The position numbers and the translations under genes were made by a program. Below the pieces are notes generated by a model. It did no database searches. It had not been told where the DNA came from and saw only the letters and a program-made list of their open reading frames with translations. DNA of 41,461 bases, taken from contig FR895492.1 in assembly GCA_000434775.1 (NCBI GenBank), positions 87,954 to 129,414 on the forward strand, given 5' to 3'. Shown here one piece after another: positions 33,514 to 41,374 of this stretch. Source of the stretch: Eggerthella sp. CAG:368. GTDB taxonomy: Bacteria > Actinomycetota > Coriobacteriia > Coriobacteriales > Eggerthellaceae. Position 1 is the first letter of the stretch. Each line of letters opens with the position of its first letter.

Positions 33514-34953
33514 TTAAATTGTTTGATAAGCAGAATCACTTCCATAAATCAAAGGAGTTTGATTTATGACTGTAGAAGCTGCCTCCTTTTGCTCCCCTGA
33601 GAAGCCACGGAAGAATCTATCCCACCAAACGCCTATGCCTTCAAAGAAGTTTGGACCACGAGCATCTTCTGCAGCAACTAAATCGACACAAGCAATTACT
33701 TCATTATGCTGCATAAAGGTTACTGTTCCGACTTTATCTCCAAAATGCACATCGGAGGTAACGTCGTCAAACTGCACATTTTGACTAACATTTCCCTTGA
33801 GCTTAAATACTTCAATACTCTGATTTGGATCAGCAATAGTTGCTTTAAAAGTAGAATCAACCCAGCCTTTATGACTAACGTTTGCCACCACCGGAACAGT
33901 TGTCGTATTGCCGCTTGAATCTTTGTAGGTGGTTGATTGAGAGCTATGAACTAAAGGGTAGCTAATGGTGTTGTTGTATACCCAGTCAAACAGGGTTTCC
34001 GCGTCGGTAAAACGCTGAGCTTCGGTGTCGGAATGCAAAACGATAGCATAAAGCAGTGAACCGTTTCGATCGCTTGCACCCGCAAAACAAGCTCCCGCCA
34101 AATCCGTAAATCCGGTTTTAATACCGCATGCACCTTCATATGTTTCTAAAAGTTCGTCAGTAGACTCCAGGTCAACATCAACCTGTTCAGAGTCGCGGGT
34201 GACTTGTACGGTGGTTTGATGGGTACCAACAATTTCTCTGAAAACAGAGTTTTTCATAGCTTCCTGGCACATTAACGAAACATCGTGCGCACTGCTATGT
34301 AGATTTCCAGCATGTTCACCGTCGTCAAGGCCATGGGGATTTATGAAAACACTATTGCTCATGCCAAGGTCTTGAGCCATTTTGTTCATGGCAAAGACAA
34401 AGGCGTCATATCCTTTGTCAGGCACATTTTCCACACCCTGCTCTTTTAGCGTGTTTCCAACTTGATCACCCATTGATTCAGCGATAGCCTGCGCAGCGTC
34501 ATTACCTGAAACAATCATGAGACATTTCAGCGCTGTCTCAAGATTCATTGAATCCCCCGCTTGAAGTTTTGCGGACGATTCGCCAATAGTTGCAGCCGTT
34601 TCGCTAACCGTGATGGTGGTATTCTGCGGATCTCCATACGTAAGCGCCACCAACGCAGTCATAACTTTTGTGACCGAAGCAATTTGGGTTTCAGAATACG
34701 AAGAGCGTTCAAAATATACTGTTCCGTCTTCTGCAACAACATAGGCATATAACGCATTGATACTCGGGCAATCAGCAACGGTAAAACCTTGCGATTCAAC
34801 ACTTTCGCCTAAGATAATGTCTGAGTTTTTTACATCAGCATACGCAAAAGAAGGTACTAGGCAAAAAGCAAGAAGAAACGCAAATACGCAAGCAAAAAAG
34901 CTTGCGTATTTAGAATTATTCTTTTTTGGGAAAGAAGCATTAGTCAACGACAT
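33514..34953 (-). CDS. D-alanyl-D-alanine carboxypeptidase (PBP5/DacF type, S11)
   Basis: This 479-residue secreted penicillin-binding protein trims the terminal D-alanine of peptidoglycan stem peptides. It has a signal peptide (about 1-38, hydrophobic FFACVFAFLLAFCLVPSFAYA with a likely AYA cleavage) and the three S11 motifs: SVTK (SxxK, nucleophile Ser), SGN (SxN) and KTG in GIKTGFTD. A beta-rich C-terminal domain follows. I chose ATG 34953, which has GGAAGA 6 bases upstream and overlaps the ACT gene by 14 bases; the frame extends to 34980 but that would cover more of the ACT gene. A cell-wall enzyme in a fermentation operon is odd. Confidence 0.94.
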   Translation of the reverse strand: MSLTNASFPKKNNSKYASFFACVFAFLLAFCLVPSFAYADVKNSDIILGESVESQGFTVADCPSINALYAYVVAEDGTVYFERSSYSETQIASVTKVMTALVALTYGDPQNTTITVSETAATIGESSAKLQAGDSMNLETALKCLMIVSGNDAAQAIAESMGDQVGNTLKEQGVENVPDKGYDAFVFAMNKMAQDLGMSNSVFINPHGLDDGEHAGNLHSSAHDVSLMCQEAMKNSVFREIVGTHQTTVQVTRDSEQVDVDLESTDELLETYEGACGIKTGFTDLAGACFAGASDRNGSLLYAIVLHSDTEAQRFTDAETLFDWVYNNTISYPLVHSSQSTTYKDSSGNTTTVPVVANVSHKGWVDSTFKATIADPNQSIEVFKLKGNVSQNVQFDDVTSDVHFGDKVGTVTFMQHNEVIACVDLVAAEDARGPNFFEGIGVWWDRFFRGFSGEQKEAASTVINQTPLIYGSDSAYQTI

Positions 34954-35362
34954 ATATATCTTCCGGTTTACAAACATCAAAGCCAGCAGCGGAAAGTTTA
35001 ACGTCTAGGGAAGCATCGGCAACCTTAAGGACGTCATAGGCATTATCTCCAACAATAAAGCAATGGGCATACTCAACATTGACATTGTTTTCGTTGAGGT
35101 AGTCCATCAAGTTAGCGAGCTCTCCTGGCTTATTAGGGACCTTAACTGCGACAACGTCAATAAGTTTTGCGCGATATCCATTCTTGGTTAATTCGTCACA
35201 TGCCTTTTGTGGAGTGTCGCAAAAAATACGCAAGATACCAAAGTCGGCAGTATCAGCCAAAAAGAGTGCTTGCATATTGATGTCTGCATTAGCGATTGTG
35301 CGAACTGCACTTGCCAAACGGCCTTCTTCGTTTTCGAGAAAAACAGTAAGTTGTTTAATCAT
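34940..35362 (-). CDS. Tandem ACT domain protein, copy 2
   Basis: This 140-residue paralogue of the 30272 protein has the same two ACT domains (LTVFLENEEGRLASAVRTI and VAVKVPNKPGELANLMDYL). It overlaps the stop of paaK copy 2 by one base (TAATG), a coupling like that of the first copy to iorB, and overlaps the carboxypeptidase gene by 14 bases. It is probably a sensor of amino acids or aryl acids acting with the adjacent ligase (inference). Confidence 0.9.
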   Translation of the reverse strand: MIKQLTVFLENEEGRLASAVRTIANADINMQALFLADTADFGILRIFCDTPQKACDELTKNGYRAKLIDVVAVKVPNKPGELANLMDYLNENNVNVEYAHCFIVGDNAYDVLKVADASLDVKLSAAGFDVCKPEDIYVVD

Positions 35363-36669
35363 TAGTGAAGCCCCTCCCTTAAATCAATAATACGCTTTGC
35401 TTTACCTTCGCTACGTTCGATTGTTTTAGGCTCAACAATCTTAACCTCAACTGCAACCTGAAGGTTGTCCTTAAGAGCTTTTTGTAAATCTTTCTTAAGC
35501 TGCTCTAAGCGGCGAACTTCGTCGAATGGGAACTCGGGAACCGTTTCCACCTGAAGTTGAACATGATCGAGCGTTCCTTTTGTAGTAAGAATAAGCTGAT
35601 ACTGTGCAGCGATTTCTGGGAAAGAAACGATTTCCTCTTCGATTTGCGAAGGGAATACATTAACGCCACGAATGATAAGCATATCATCAGTTCGGCCAGC
35701 AATGCGATCCATACGACGGAACGTACGACCACATTCACACTCACCTTCCAAGATACGCGAAATATCGCGCGTACGGTAACGAATGAGTGGAGAGCAATCT
35801 TTGGAAAGCGTAGTGAATACGACTTCTCCCCATTCTCCGTCCGGAACGGGTTGCAGGGTCTTAGGATCTACAACCTCAATGATGAAGTGATCTTCGCAAA
35901 CGTGAAGTCCGTTCTGCTTTTCACACTCACAAGCAACACCAGGACCCATAACCTCGGAAAGACCATAAATGTCATGAACGCGAACTCCAAGCTTACGTTC
36001 AATTTCTTTACGCATACCCTCAGAGCAAGGTTCTGCGCCAAGAATCGCAGAATGAATCTTGAAATCGTCAGCAGGGTTAAAGCCTTCTTCGTAAGCAACA
36101 TCAGCAATATTGAGAGCGTAAGAAGGCGTGCAGCACAGACAGTCAACATTGAAATCATGCATCAAGCGAACTTGACGTTTAGTATTGCCTGTGGACATAG
36201 GCAATACCGTACAACCTGCCGTTTCACCGCCCGTGTGAGCACCTAGGCCACCGGTAAACAAACCGTATCCGTAAGCAATTTGGATAGTTGCGTTTTTATC
36301 ACAATCTGCCGCATACAAGAAACGCGCAAAACAATCACCCCAAACCTCAAGGTCATGCTTGGTATAACCAACAACCGTTGCGGTACCGGTAGTGCCTGAA
36401 GAACAGTGAATACGTACTACTTCTGACTGAGGTACGGCAAACATTTTGAAAGGATAGGCATCACGCAAATCCTGCTTAATTGTGAAAGGTAGCTTCGTGA
36501 TGTCATTAAGAGAGCGAATATCTTCTGGCTTTACTCCAGCAGCATCGAACGACTCTTTATAAAAAGGGATTTTTTCATAAACGCGCTTAACAAGATCTTT
36601 AAGGCGATTAAGTTGAAGTTTCTCAAGCTCTTCACGAGACATGGTCTCTAGTTCGGGTTGATAGTACAC
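35362..36669 (-). CDS. paaK: Phenylacetate-CoA ligase family protein, copy 2
   Basis: This 435-residue enzyme resembles copy 1 along its whole length (YYQPELETMSREELEKLQ against YQPEIETMSREAIRALQ). The phosphate-binding loop is HCSSGTTGTATVV near 88-100; copy 1 has a lysine where this one has the second threonine of TGTA. The IYGLSEVMGPGV, YRTRDIS and DDMLIIRGVNVFPSQIEEE motifs are kept. It starts with GTG at 36669 behind AAAGGAG. It is the first gene of the operon running to gluQ. The lysine-to-threonine change may alter kinetics or substrate (inference). Confidence 0.92.
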   Translation of the reverse strand: MYYQPELETMSREELEKLQLNRLKDLVKRVYEKIPFYKESFDAAGVKPEDIRSLNDITKLPFTIKQDLRDAYPFKMFAVPQSEVVRIHCSSGTTGTATVVGYTKHDLEVWGDCFARFLYAADCDKNATIQIAYGYGLFTGGLGAHTGGETAGCTVLPMSTGNTKRQVRLMHDFNVDCLCCTPSYALNIADVAYEEGFNPADDFKIHSAILGAEPCSEGMRKEIERKLGVRVHDIYGLSEVMGPGVACECEKQNGLHVCEDHFIIEVVDPKTLQPVPDGEWGEVVFTTLSKDCSPLIRYRTRDISRILEGECECGRTFRRMDRIAGRTDDMLIIRGVNVFPSQIEEEIVSFPEIAAQYQLILTTKGTLDHVQLQVETVPEFPFDEVRRLEQLKKDLQKALKDNLQVAVEVKIVEPKTIERSEGKAKRIIDLREGLH

Positions 36670-36693
36670 CTATCTGCTCCTTTCATATTGCTG

Positions 36694-39045
36694 TTAAGCT
36701 GTCCCTTTAAGAATAACTTCATCCTTAGGATCATACACAGAAGTAAAAGTTTGTTCGCTTCTCACATTGCCTTGCGAATCTTTTACGGTTCGTACGACAG
36801 TAATCTCACGGCCATCTTCACCGGAAGTTGAAAGCTTCTCGGTTCCAGCAGGCAGTGTGTCATCATCTTTATACTTCGTCTTGTATTTTTCCCCTGCTTT
36901 CCACTCGCCATATTGAGTAGAAACCGAATATCCAGGGTCAACTCCATATAGTGTAGCGGTTACAGAAGAATTCGTGTATGACATGACCAATAAAATGTCT
37001 GAACTGGTGTCGTTTTCCCAGACTAAATCATAGTAAGGAAACGCAATGGCAGCGTCTCTTCCCTCGGGGTAACTGGCTATATAGAGGGTATGATTGTGTC
37101 GTTCTACGATAGGATAGCCGGCGTCATAAACTGCGTTATACACCGTTGTGGCAACTTGACAGACGCCTCCACCAATTTCATCGGTATATTCACCGTCTAC
37201 AATCGCGCCAGCATTTTTATAACCAAGCGCCTCTGTCGTTTCGCCAGCCGTGTCATTAAAAGACCAGGTACCACCGTTAGCCTTAGCAATCGAATTCGTA
37301 AGGTATCCACAAACAGTTCTTATGTTGTGGTTTCGAGCTTCTGCGCCTGAAGAAAACTGCGTCGTAAAAGAAGAAATCTCACCGATAATGCCAAAAGAAA
37401 TAGCTTCATCGAAACTCATTTCATCAGGAATTGCAATAGAGGGAATATTAATTTCAGGAACTTGAGTGCGTGTCTCTTTTGTAAAGAATGTGTCATTCAT
37501 AGAGGTTACCGCTTCGGAAACCTCAGGAACATTTCCTTTGGTATTGCTTGTGACTTTCACATCTTTGCTATCGGAAACAGAAAACGATACCTGAAGGGCT
37601 TCGCTTCTTACCTGTTCGCTGGTTTTATTGAGTAAAGAGTTTTTGGTGATGTCTTGGTTAAACGAAGGTTTAAGTTGGAAGGATCCCTTTTCTTCAACTA
37701 TGCTTGTTGTTATCCAGCGAGCTAAATCATCTCGCGATGCCATCCAAGAAGCACCTTCATAAACAAAGGATGCACCTTGCGAAATGGAGTTATTGATTAT
37801 ATCAGCAGTTTCCTGCGCCATACTCTTTGTAATTTGTAAAGGTGCGTGCTCAATCTTTACAACGTAGGAAGCTGAAGCATCCTCACCACAATATGTTTTA
37901 TTGAGTGTAGATCTGAACCAATCGTCGCTTACTTCTTCGCCGTCATGACCATCGGTTACTTCAGCCGTAGACCCATTCATTTGTATTCCAAAGTTAATCC
38001 TCGGATTTCCAACTGAAGTACTGATTGAATAACGAAGCGCTTCAAGCAAGTCTTCGTTATAAGAACACAGAGGATCAATGGTGCTACCAAACAACAAACA
38101 GGCAAATCGAGAAAAAACACCACCATTATCGCGCCCAACCTGAAATGCTGCTTCAGCAGACGCATTGGCATCAAACTGAGCACCTAACTCAGATGAAGGA
38201 GTGGTCCATTGGCTTCGATTTGCTAGCGATTCCTCATAAGATACCTGCTCGTCAATCGTGGCTATAGAGTCAGTTGTCGTTGGGTTGTTTTTCGCCTCTT
38301 CGTTGGCATAAAACACAGCTGTATTGGAGCTAACACGAGCTTGGTACGTATTATTGAGTATCTGAGCAGCTTCATTTTGAGTTTTTCCACCCACATCTAC
38401 TGTTCCGACTTTCACCCCAGGATAGATTTTCCCCATATTTATAAGGGTGTCTCCAATACCGCCAACAAGTAGCACCACAAGAACGATTCCAATTATGCGC
38501 GTTTTTCGAGAACGGTTGAAAAAAGAAAAAATAAACGCTCCGAGAGCCATGAGGGCATGTAGCGCCATTACGCCAAAACGCTTCAATATCTCAAAAAAAC
38601 GAGCTAAAACACCCTCTGTGCTATCAGATGAATCTTTGTCTCGAGACGAGGATTTACTTTTTTTAGTCCATACATTTTGCGCAAAATAACTTTCTCCAAC
38701 TGAAGCGGAACGCTTAGGCTGTTCAAAAGAACGTGAACGCTTTGATGACATGTTCATTTGTGAACCAACGTTCGATTTAGCTGAAGCAGAAGTGTTGCCT
38801 CTCGTTGCGCGTGAAGAGCGAGGGGTTTCTATTGACTTTCTTGAAGAATGGTTTCTCGCAGAAGTAGAACGCTGTTTTGTTTTATTCCCTTTCTCTTTTA
38901 TTGTTTGGGCAACCGAAGAATCTACTTTTGCCTGTGGGATGAAGGGCTTCTTCATCGAGGCTCTTCGCTCAGGCTGAAAAGCATGAGGTATTGTTTGACT
39001 TTTTCGTTTACGTGGCTGTGGTCGATTGACCCTTTGATCAGCCAT
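36694..39045 (-). CDS. VanW family protein with peptidoglycan-binding-like and G5 domains
   Basis: This 783-residue surface protein starts with a ~150-residue Lys/Arg/Ser-rich cytoplasmic part, followed by hydrophobic segments (about 155-200) anchoring it. The outer part has repeats of the PG_binding_4 kind, then the VanW domain (NHNIRTVCGYLTNSIAKANG ... GGGVCQVATTVYNAVYDAGYP) and a C-terminal G5-like domain (GREITVVRTVKDSQGNVRSE). VanW occurs in some vancomycin-resistance clusters but its function is unknown; no other van genes are here. I chose ATG 39045, with GGAG 8 bases upstream, overlapping the preceding gene by 8 bases; the frame extends to 39087 but without support. Confidence 0.9.
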   Translation of the reverse strand: MADQRVNRPQPRKRKSQTIPHAFQPERRASMKKPFIPQAKVDSSVAQTIKEKGNKTKQRSTSARNHSSRKSIETPRSSRATRGNTSASAKSNVGSQMNMSSKRSRSFEQPKRSASVGESYFAQNVWTKKSKSSSRDKDSSDSTEGVLARFFEILKRFGVMALHALMALGAFIFSFFNRSRKTRIIGIVLVVLLVGGIGDTLINMGKIYPGVKVGTVDVGGKTQNEAAQILNNTYQARVSSNTAVFYANEEAKNNPTTTDSIATIDEQVSYEESLANRSQWTTPSSELGAQFDANASAEAAFQVGRDNGGVFSRFACLLFGSTIDPLCSYNEDLLEALRYSISTSVGNPRINFGIQMNGSTAEVTDGHDGEEVSDDWFRSTLNKTYCGEDASASYVVKIEHAPLQITKSMAQETADIINNSISQGASFVYEGASWMASRDDLARWITTSIVEEKGSFQLKPSFNQDITKNSLLNKTSEQVRSEALQVSFSVSDSKDVKVTSNTKGNVPEVSEAVTSMNDTFFTKETRTQVPEINIPSIAIPDEMSFDEAISFGIIGEISSFTTQFSSGAEARNHNIRTVCGYLTNSIAKANGGTWSFNDTAGETTEALGYKNAGAIVDGEYTDEIGGGVCQVATTVYNAVYDAGYPIVERHNHTLYIASYPEGRDAAIAFPYYDLVWENDTSSDILLVMSYTNSSVTATLYGVDPGYSVSTQYGEWKAGEKYKTKYKDDDTLPAGTEKLSTSGEDGREITVVRTVKDSQGNVRSEQTFTSVYDPKDEVILKGTA

Positions 39046-39697
39046 TGTTATCAGCTCCAGAAGAAGTAATCTTCTTTTTTGCCGCAAGCATCTGTTTTAT
39101 GCCTTGAGAAATATAGTAGATGGTAGTGATCGTTGCCAAAATAAGGCCAATATATACCGCCCAGTAGCCCCATGAATACAAACCTCCATTAAAAAATGGA
39201 AGCCAAGAAACATCGACCCATCCGAGTCCTAAAAGCAGAGGCCAATTCAAAAGGATTCCAACAAAACCAATATATAAAAATGTTGTTGCAACCTTTCCGA
39301 GATAGATAACAGGAACGCGCACCTTGTAGCGCGAAAGCAGATAGCTTCCACCAATAAGCAGCAATAAATCCCTAATAAGAACGAAAAGAATAATCCACAA
39401 GGGAAGGCGACCGACAAAGAATAACCCTAAAACACCGGAAATCATAAGAAGCCTGTCAACCGCTGGATCAAGAAGCTGTCCGAGACGCGATACCGAATTG
39501 GTGCGACGGGCAACTTGACCATCAACCCAATCGGTTGATGCTGCTAGCGCAAAAAGAATAGTTGCTGCAAGATTATGATCATCAAATAAGAGACATAGAA
39601 ATACTGGAATAGTGCAAAGCCTGATAAATGAAAGAAGATTAGGAATAGTGAGAACCTTATCACTCACTTCATATTCTTCAGCCTTGTTTTCAGTCAT
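39038..39697 (-). CDS. pgsA: CDP-alcohol phosphatidyltransferase family protein (second PgsA-like)
   Basis: This 219-residue membrane enzyme has the complete motif D56-x2-D59G60-x2-A63R64-x8-G73-x3-D77-x3-D81 and about six membrane helices. It transfers a phosphatidyl group from CDP-diacylglycerol to an alcohol such as glycerol phosphate. The fused protein at 13095 carries a second complete enzyme of the same superfamily, so one of them is likely phosphatidylglycerophosphate synthase and the other may serve another alcohol, for example cardiolipin or inositol-type lipids. It starts at ATG 39697 behind AAGAAGGAA and overlaps the VanW gene. Confidence 0.88.
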   Translation of the reverse strand: MTENKAEEYEVSDKVLTIPNLLSFIRLCTIPVFLCLLFDDHNLAATILFALAASTDWVDGQVARRTNSVSRLGQLLDPAVDRLLMISGVLGLFFVGRLPLWIILFVLIRDLLLLIGGSYLLSRYKVRVPVIYLGKVATTFLYIGFVGILLNWPLLLGLGWVDVSWLPFFNGGLYSWGYWAVYIGLILATITTIYYISQGIKQMLAAKKKITSSGADNNG

Positions 39698-39722
39698 AGC
39701 AATTCCTTCTTACTAAAATAAA

Positions 39723-39742
39723 GTCGGGTCTTTCGACCCGAC
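39723..39742 (-). terminator. Terminator of the ech operon
   Basis: Read on the minus strand, GTCGGGTC pairs perfectly with GACCCGAC (8 bp) around a GAAA tetraloop, followed by the T-rich TTTATTTTAG. It lies about 60 bases after the echF stop. Confidence 0.8.
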
Positions 39743-39802
39743 AAAATAGTATACAAAAAATGTGTGAAATAATCGACTATTCAAAAAGCAGAAGATAGAT
39801 AC

Positions 39803-40258
39803 TTATTCGTTATCTTTCTTTGCCGCTTCACGAGCAGCTTTTGCTTCTTTAGCTGCTTTAATACGAGCAGCCTTTTCTGCCTCTTTTCTCGCCTTTTCAG
39901 CTTTTTCTTCTTCGGTTAGTTCTGGCTTCTTGTATGAATCAACACCCTTAGACGTTGCAGGTTTTTTATAGTTTGGTGTCATCGTAAGGCAACCAAAGGG
40001 GCATTCACGAACACAGGTACGGCACTGAATGCAGTCAAAGCGATCAATTGACCATGTTTCATTTTCTTTATCAACTTTAATCGAACCTGTCGGACAGCGT
40101 TTTTCACAGATTTGACAAAGCGTACATTTTTTAATATCAACCTCTACACTGCCCTTTAAATCCTCAGGCTGAGGACGGGTTTCGACAGGATAGAGAACCG
40201 TCTCTGGCTTCTTAAAAAGAGACCTGAGCGTCATTTTTCCAAGCTTGAAACTTCCCAT
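39803..40258 (-). CDS. echF: Ech hydrogenase ferredoxin subunit (EchF-like, 2[4Fe-4S])
   Basis: This 151-residue protein carries two complete [4Fe-4S] motifs: Cys45, 48, 51, 55-Pro and Cys76, 79, 82, 86-Pro. It belongs to the NuoI/EchF type that passes electrons between ferredoxin and the [NiFe] module of energy-converting hydrogenases. The last ~45 residues are a Lys/Ala/Glu-rich helical tail (TEEEKAEKARKEAEKAARIK and onward), longer than usual. It begins 5 bases after echE and is the last gene before a terminator. Confidence 0.9.
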   Translation of the reverse strand: MGSFKLGKMTLRSLFKKPETVLYPVETRPQPEDLKGSVEVDIKKCTLCQICEKRCPTGSIKVDKENETWSIDRFDCIQCRTCVRECPFGCLTMTPNYKKPATSKGVDSYKKPELTEEEKAEKARKEAEKAARIKAAKEAKAAREAAKKDNE

Positions 40259-40263
40259 GTCTC

Positions 40264-41372
40264 TTACCTTTCTGTGCAGCTGATGCAGGGATCGATAGTT
40301 AAAACGATCATATTAACATCCGCTAAGTCACAGCCCTTTAATGCCATTGTCATACCAGCAATGTTTTGTGAGGTTGGCGTTCTAATACGCATTCTTTCGA
40401 GGAATTTCGTACCGTTTCCAGAACAGTAATAGAGCACTTCACCACGAGGCTGCTCAAGAATATTAACGGCTTCAGTTCCAGCTTCAGGGAACCCTTTAAC
40501 CTTATTAAGGATTGGACCATCAGGAATTTTGTCAATGAGCTCATTAATGATATCGATTGACTGAAGAACCTCTAACGCACGAACTTTAACACGCGCATAA
40601 CAGTCTCCATCAGTATCCAAGATAGGCTCAAAGGAAGAAAGATCACTGTAAGCACCTTGACCAATACAACGCACATCATTATTTACATTACTTGCACGAG
40701 CAAAGGGGCCGACCATGCCATATTCGAGAGCATTTTCATAGGAAATATGTCCAACTCCGACCAAACGATTCTTGACCGAGGTGTCTTTTAAGAATGCGTT
40801 ACAGAGTTCAGCATATTCACCCTTGATACTGTTGATTTTGTCTTTAATGGCGGAAAGCATCGGAGCATCAATATCTTTAGTTACGCCACCTAAAAGCGTG
40901 TAAGACAAAATTACACGTCCACCTGCAACAGTCTCAAAGATGTCTAGGATACGCTCACGTAAACGCCAGGAGTGCATGAACAAACTCTCATAGCCAAACG
41001 CATCAGCGGCGAGTCCCATCCACAAAAGGTGAGAATGAATACGGGAAAGTTCATGCATGATCACACGTAGATATTCTGCACGCTTAGGAACTTCGACATT
41101 CATAAGACGCTCAACGGTTTCGGCATAACCCATGCTATGACCGAAAGCGCAGATTCCGCAAATGCGTTCGGCAACATAGATGTACTGATGAATATCACGC
41201 GTTTCTACAAGCTTTTCGAGCCCTCTACAAGCTTTTCGAGCCCTCGATGAATAAAGCCTATCTGGGGAAGAACATCAACAACTGTTTCATCTTCAATAAC
41301 CAAGTCAAGATGAAGTGGCTCAGGAAGAACGGGGTGCTGAGGTCCAAAAGGAATAACGGTTGCTTTTGACAT
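40264..41372 (-). pseudogene. echE: [NiFe] hydrogenase large subunit (EchE), frameshifted by a 20-bp duplication
   Basis: EchE is the catalytic [NiFe] subunit of energy-converting hydrogenase. Reading from ATG 41372 (GAGGGGAG upstream) gives MSKATVIPFGPQHPVLPEPL and onward for 55 residues, then a TAG at 41205-41207. The cause is an exact 20-bp tandem duplication at 41204-41245. Dropping one copy gives 362 residues in a single frame, with the nickel ligands Cys65 and Cys68 in RICGICAFGH and the last nine residues DPCISCTER. The protein ends directly after this motif, with no cleavable tail, as in Ech enzymes. An internal ATG at 41133 gives 289 residues but lacks both N-terminal nickel cysteines. 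So this allele should be inactive unless the duplication is an assembly error or reverts. Confidence 0.9.
41204..41245. repeat. 20-bp tandem duplication inside echE
   Basis: The unit CTACAAGCTTTTCGAGCCCT occurs twice back to back (41205-41224 and 41225-41244), and the period-20 match extends one base on each side, giving 42 bases in all. Since 20 is not a multiple of three, it shifts the echE frame. Confidence 0.98.
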
Positions 41373-41374
41373 GC

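Noticed and set aside
35557..36246. A 229-codon plus-strand frame inside paaK copy 2
   Set aside because: It overlaps a well-supported gene, and its product shows no family motif; it is a shadow of the real frame.
36694..39045. VanW protein as evidence of a vancomycin-resistance cluster
   Set aside because: VanW domains are widespread in Gram-positive genomes, and no vanH, vanA/B, vanX or two-component genes are present here.
40264..41133. A short hydrogenase subunit starting at the internal ATG 41133 as the real echE
   Set aside because: It lacks the N-terminal RICGIC nickel ligands, which are present in frame just upstream; the true gene clearly begins at 41372 and is frameshifted.
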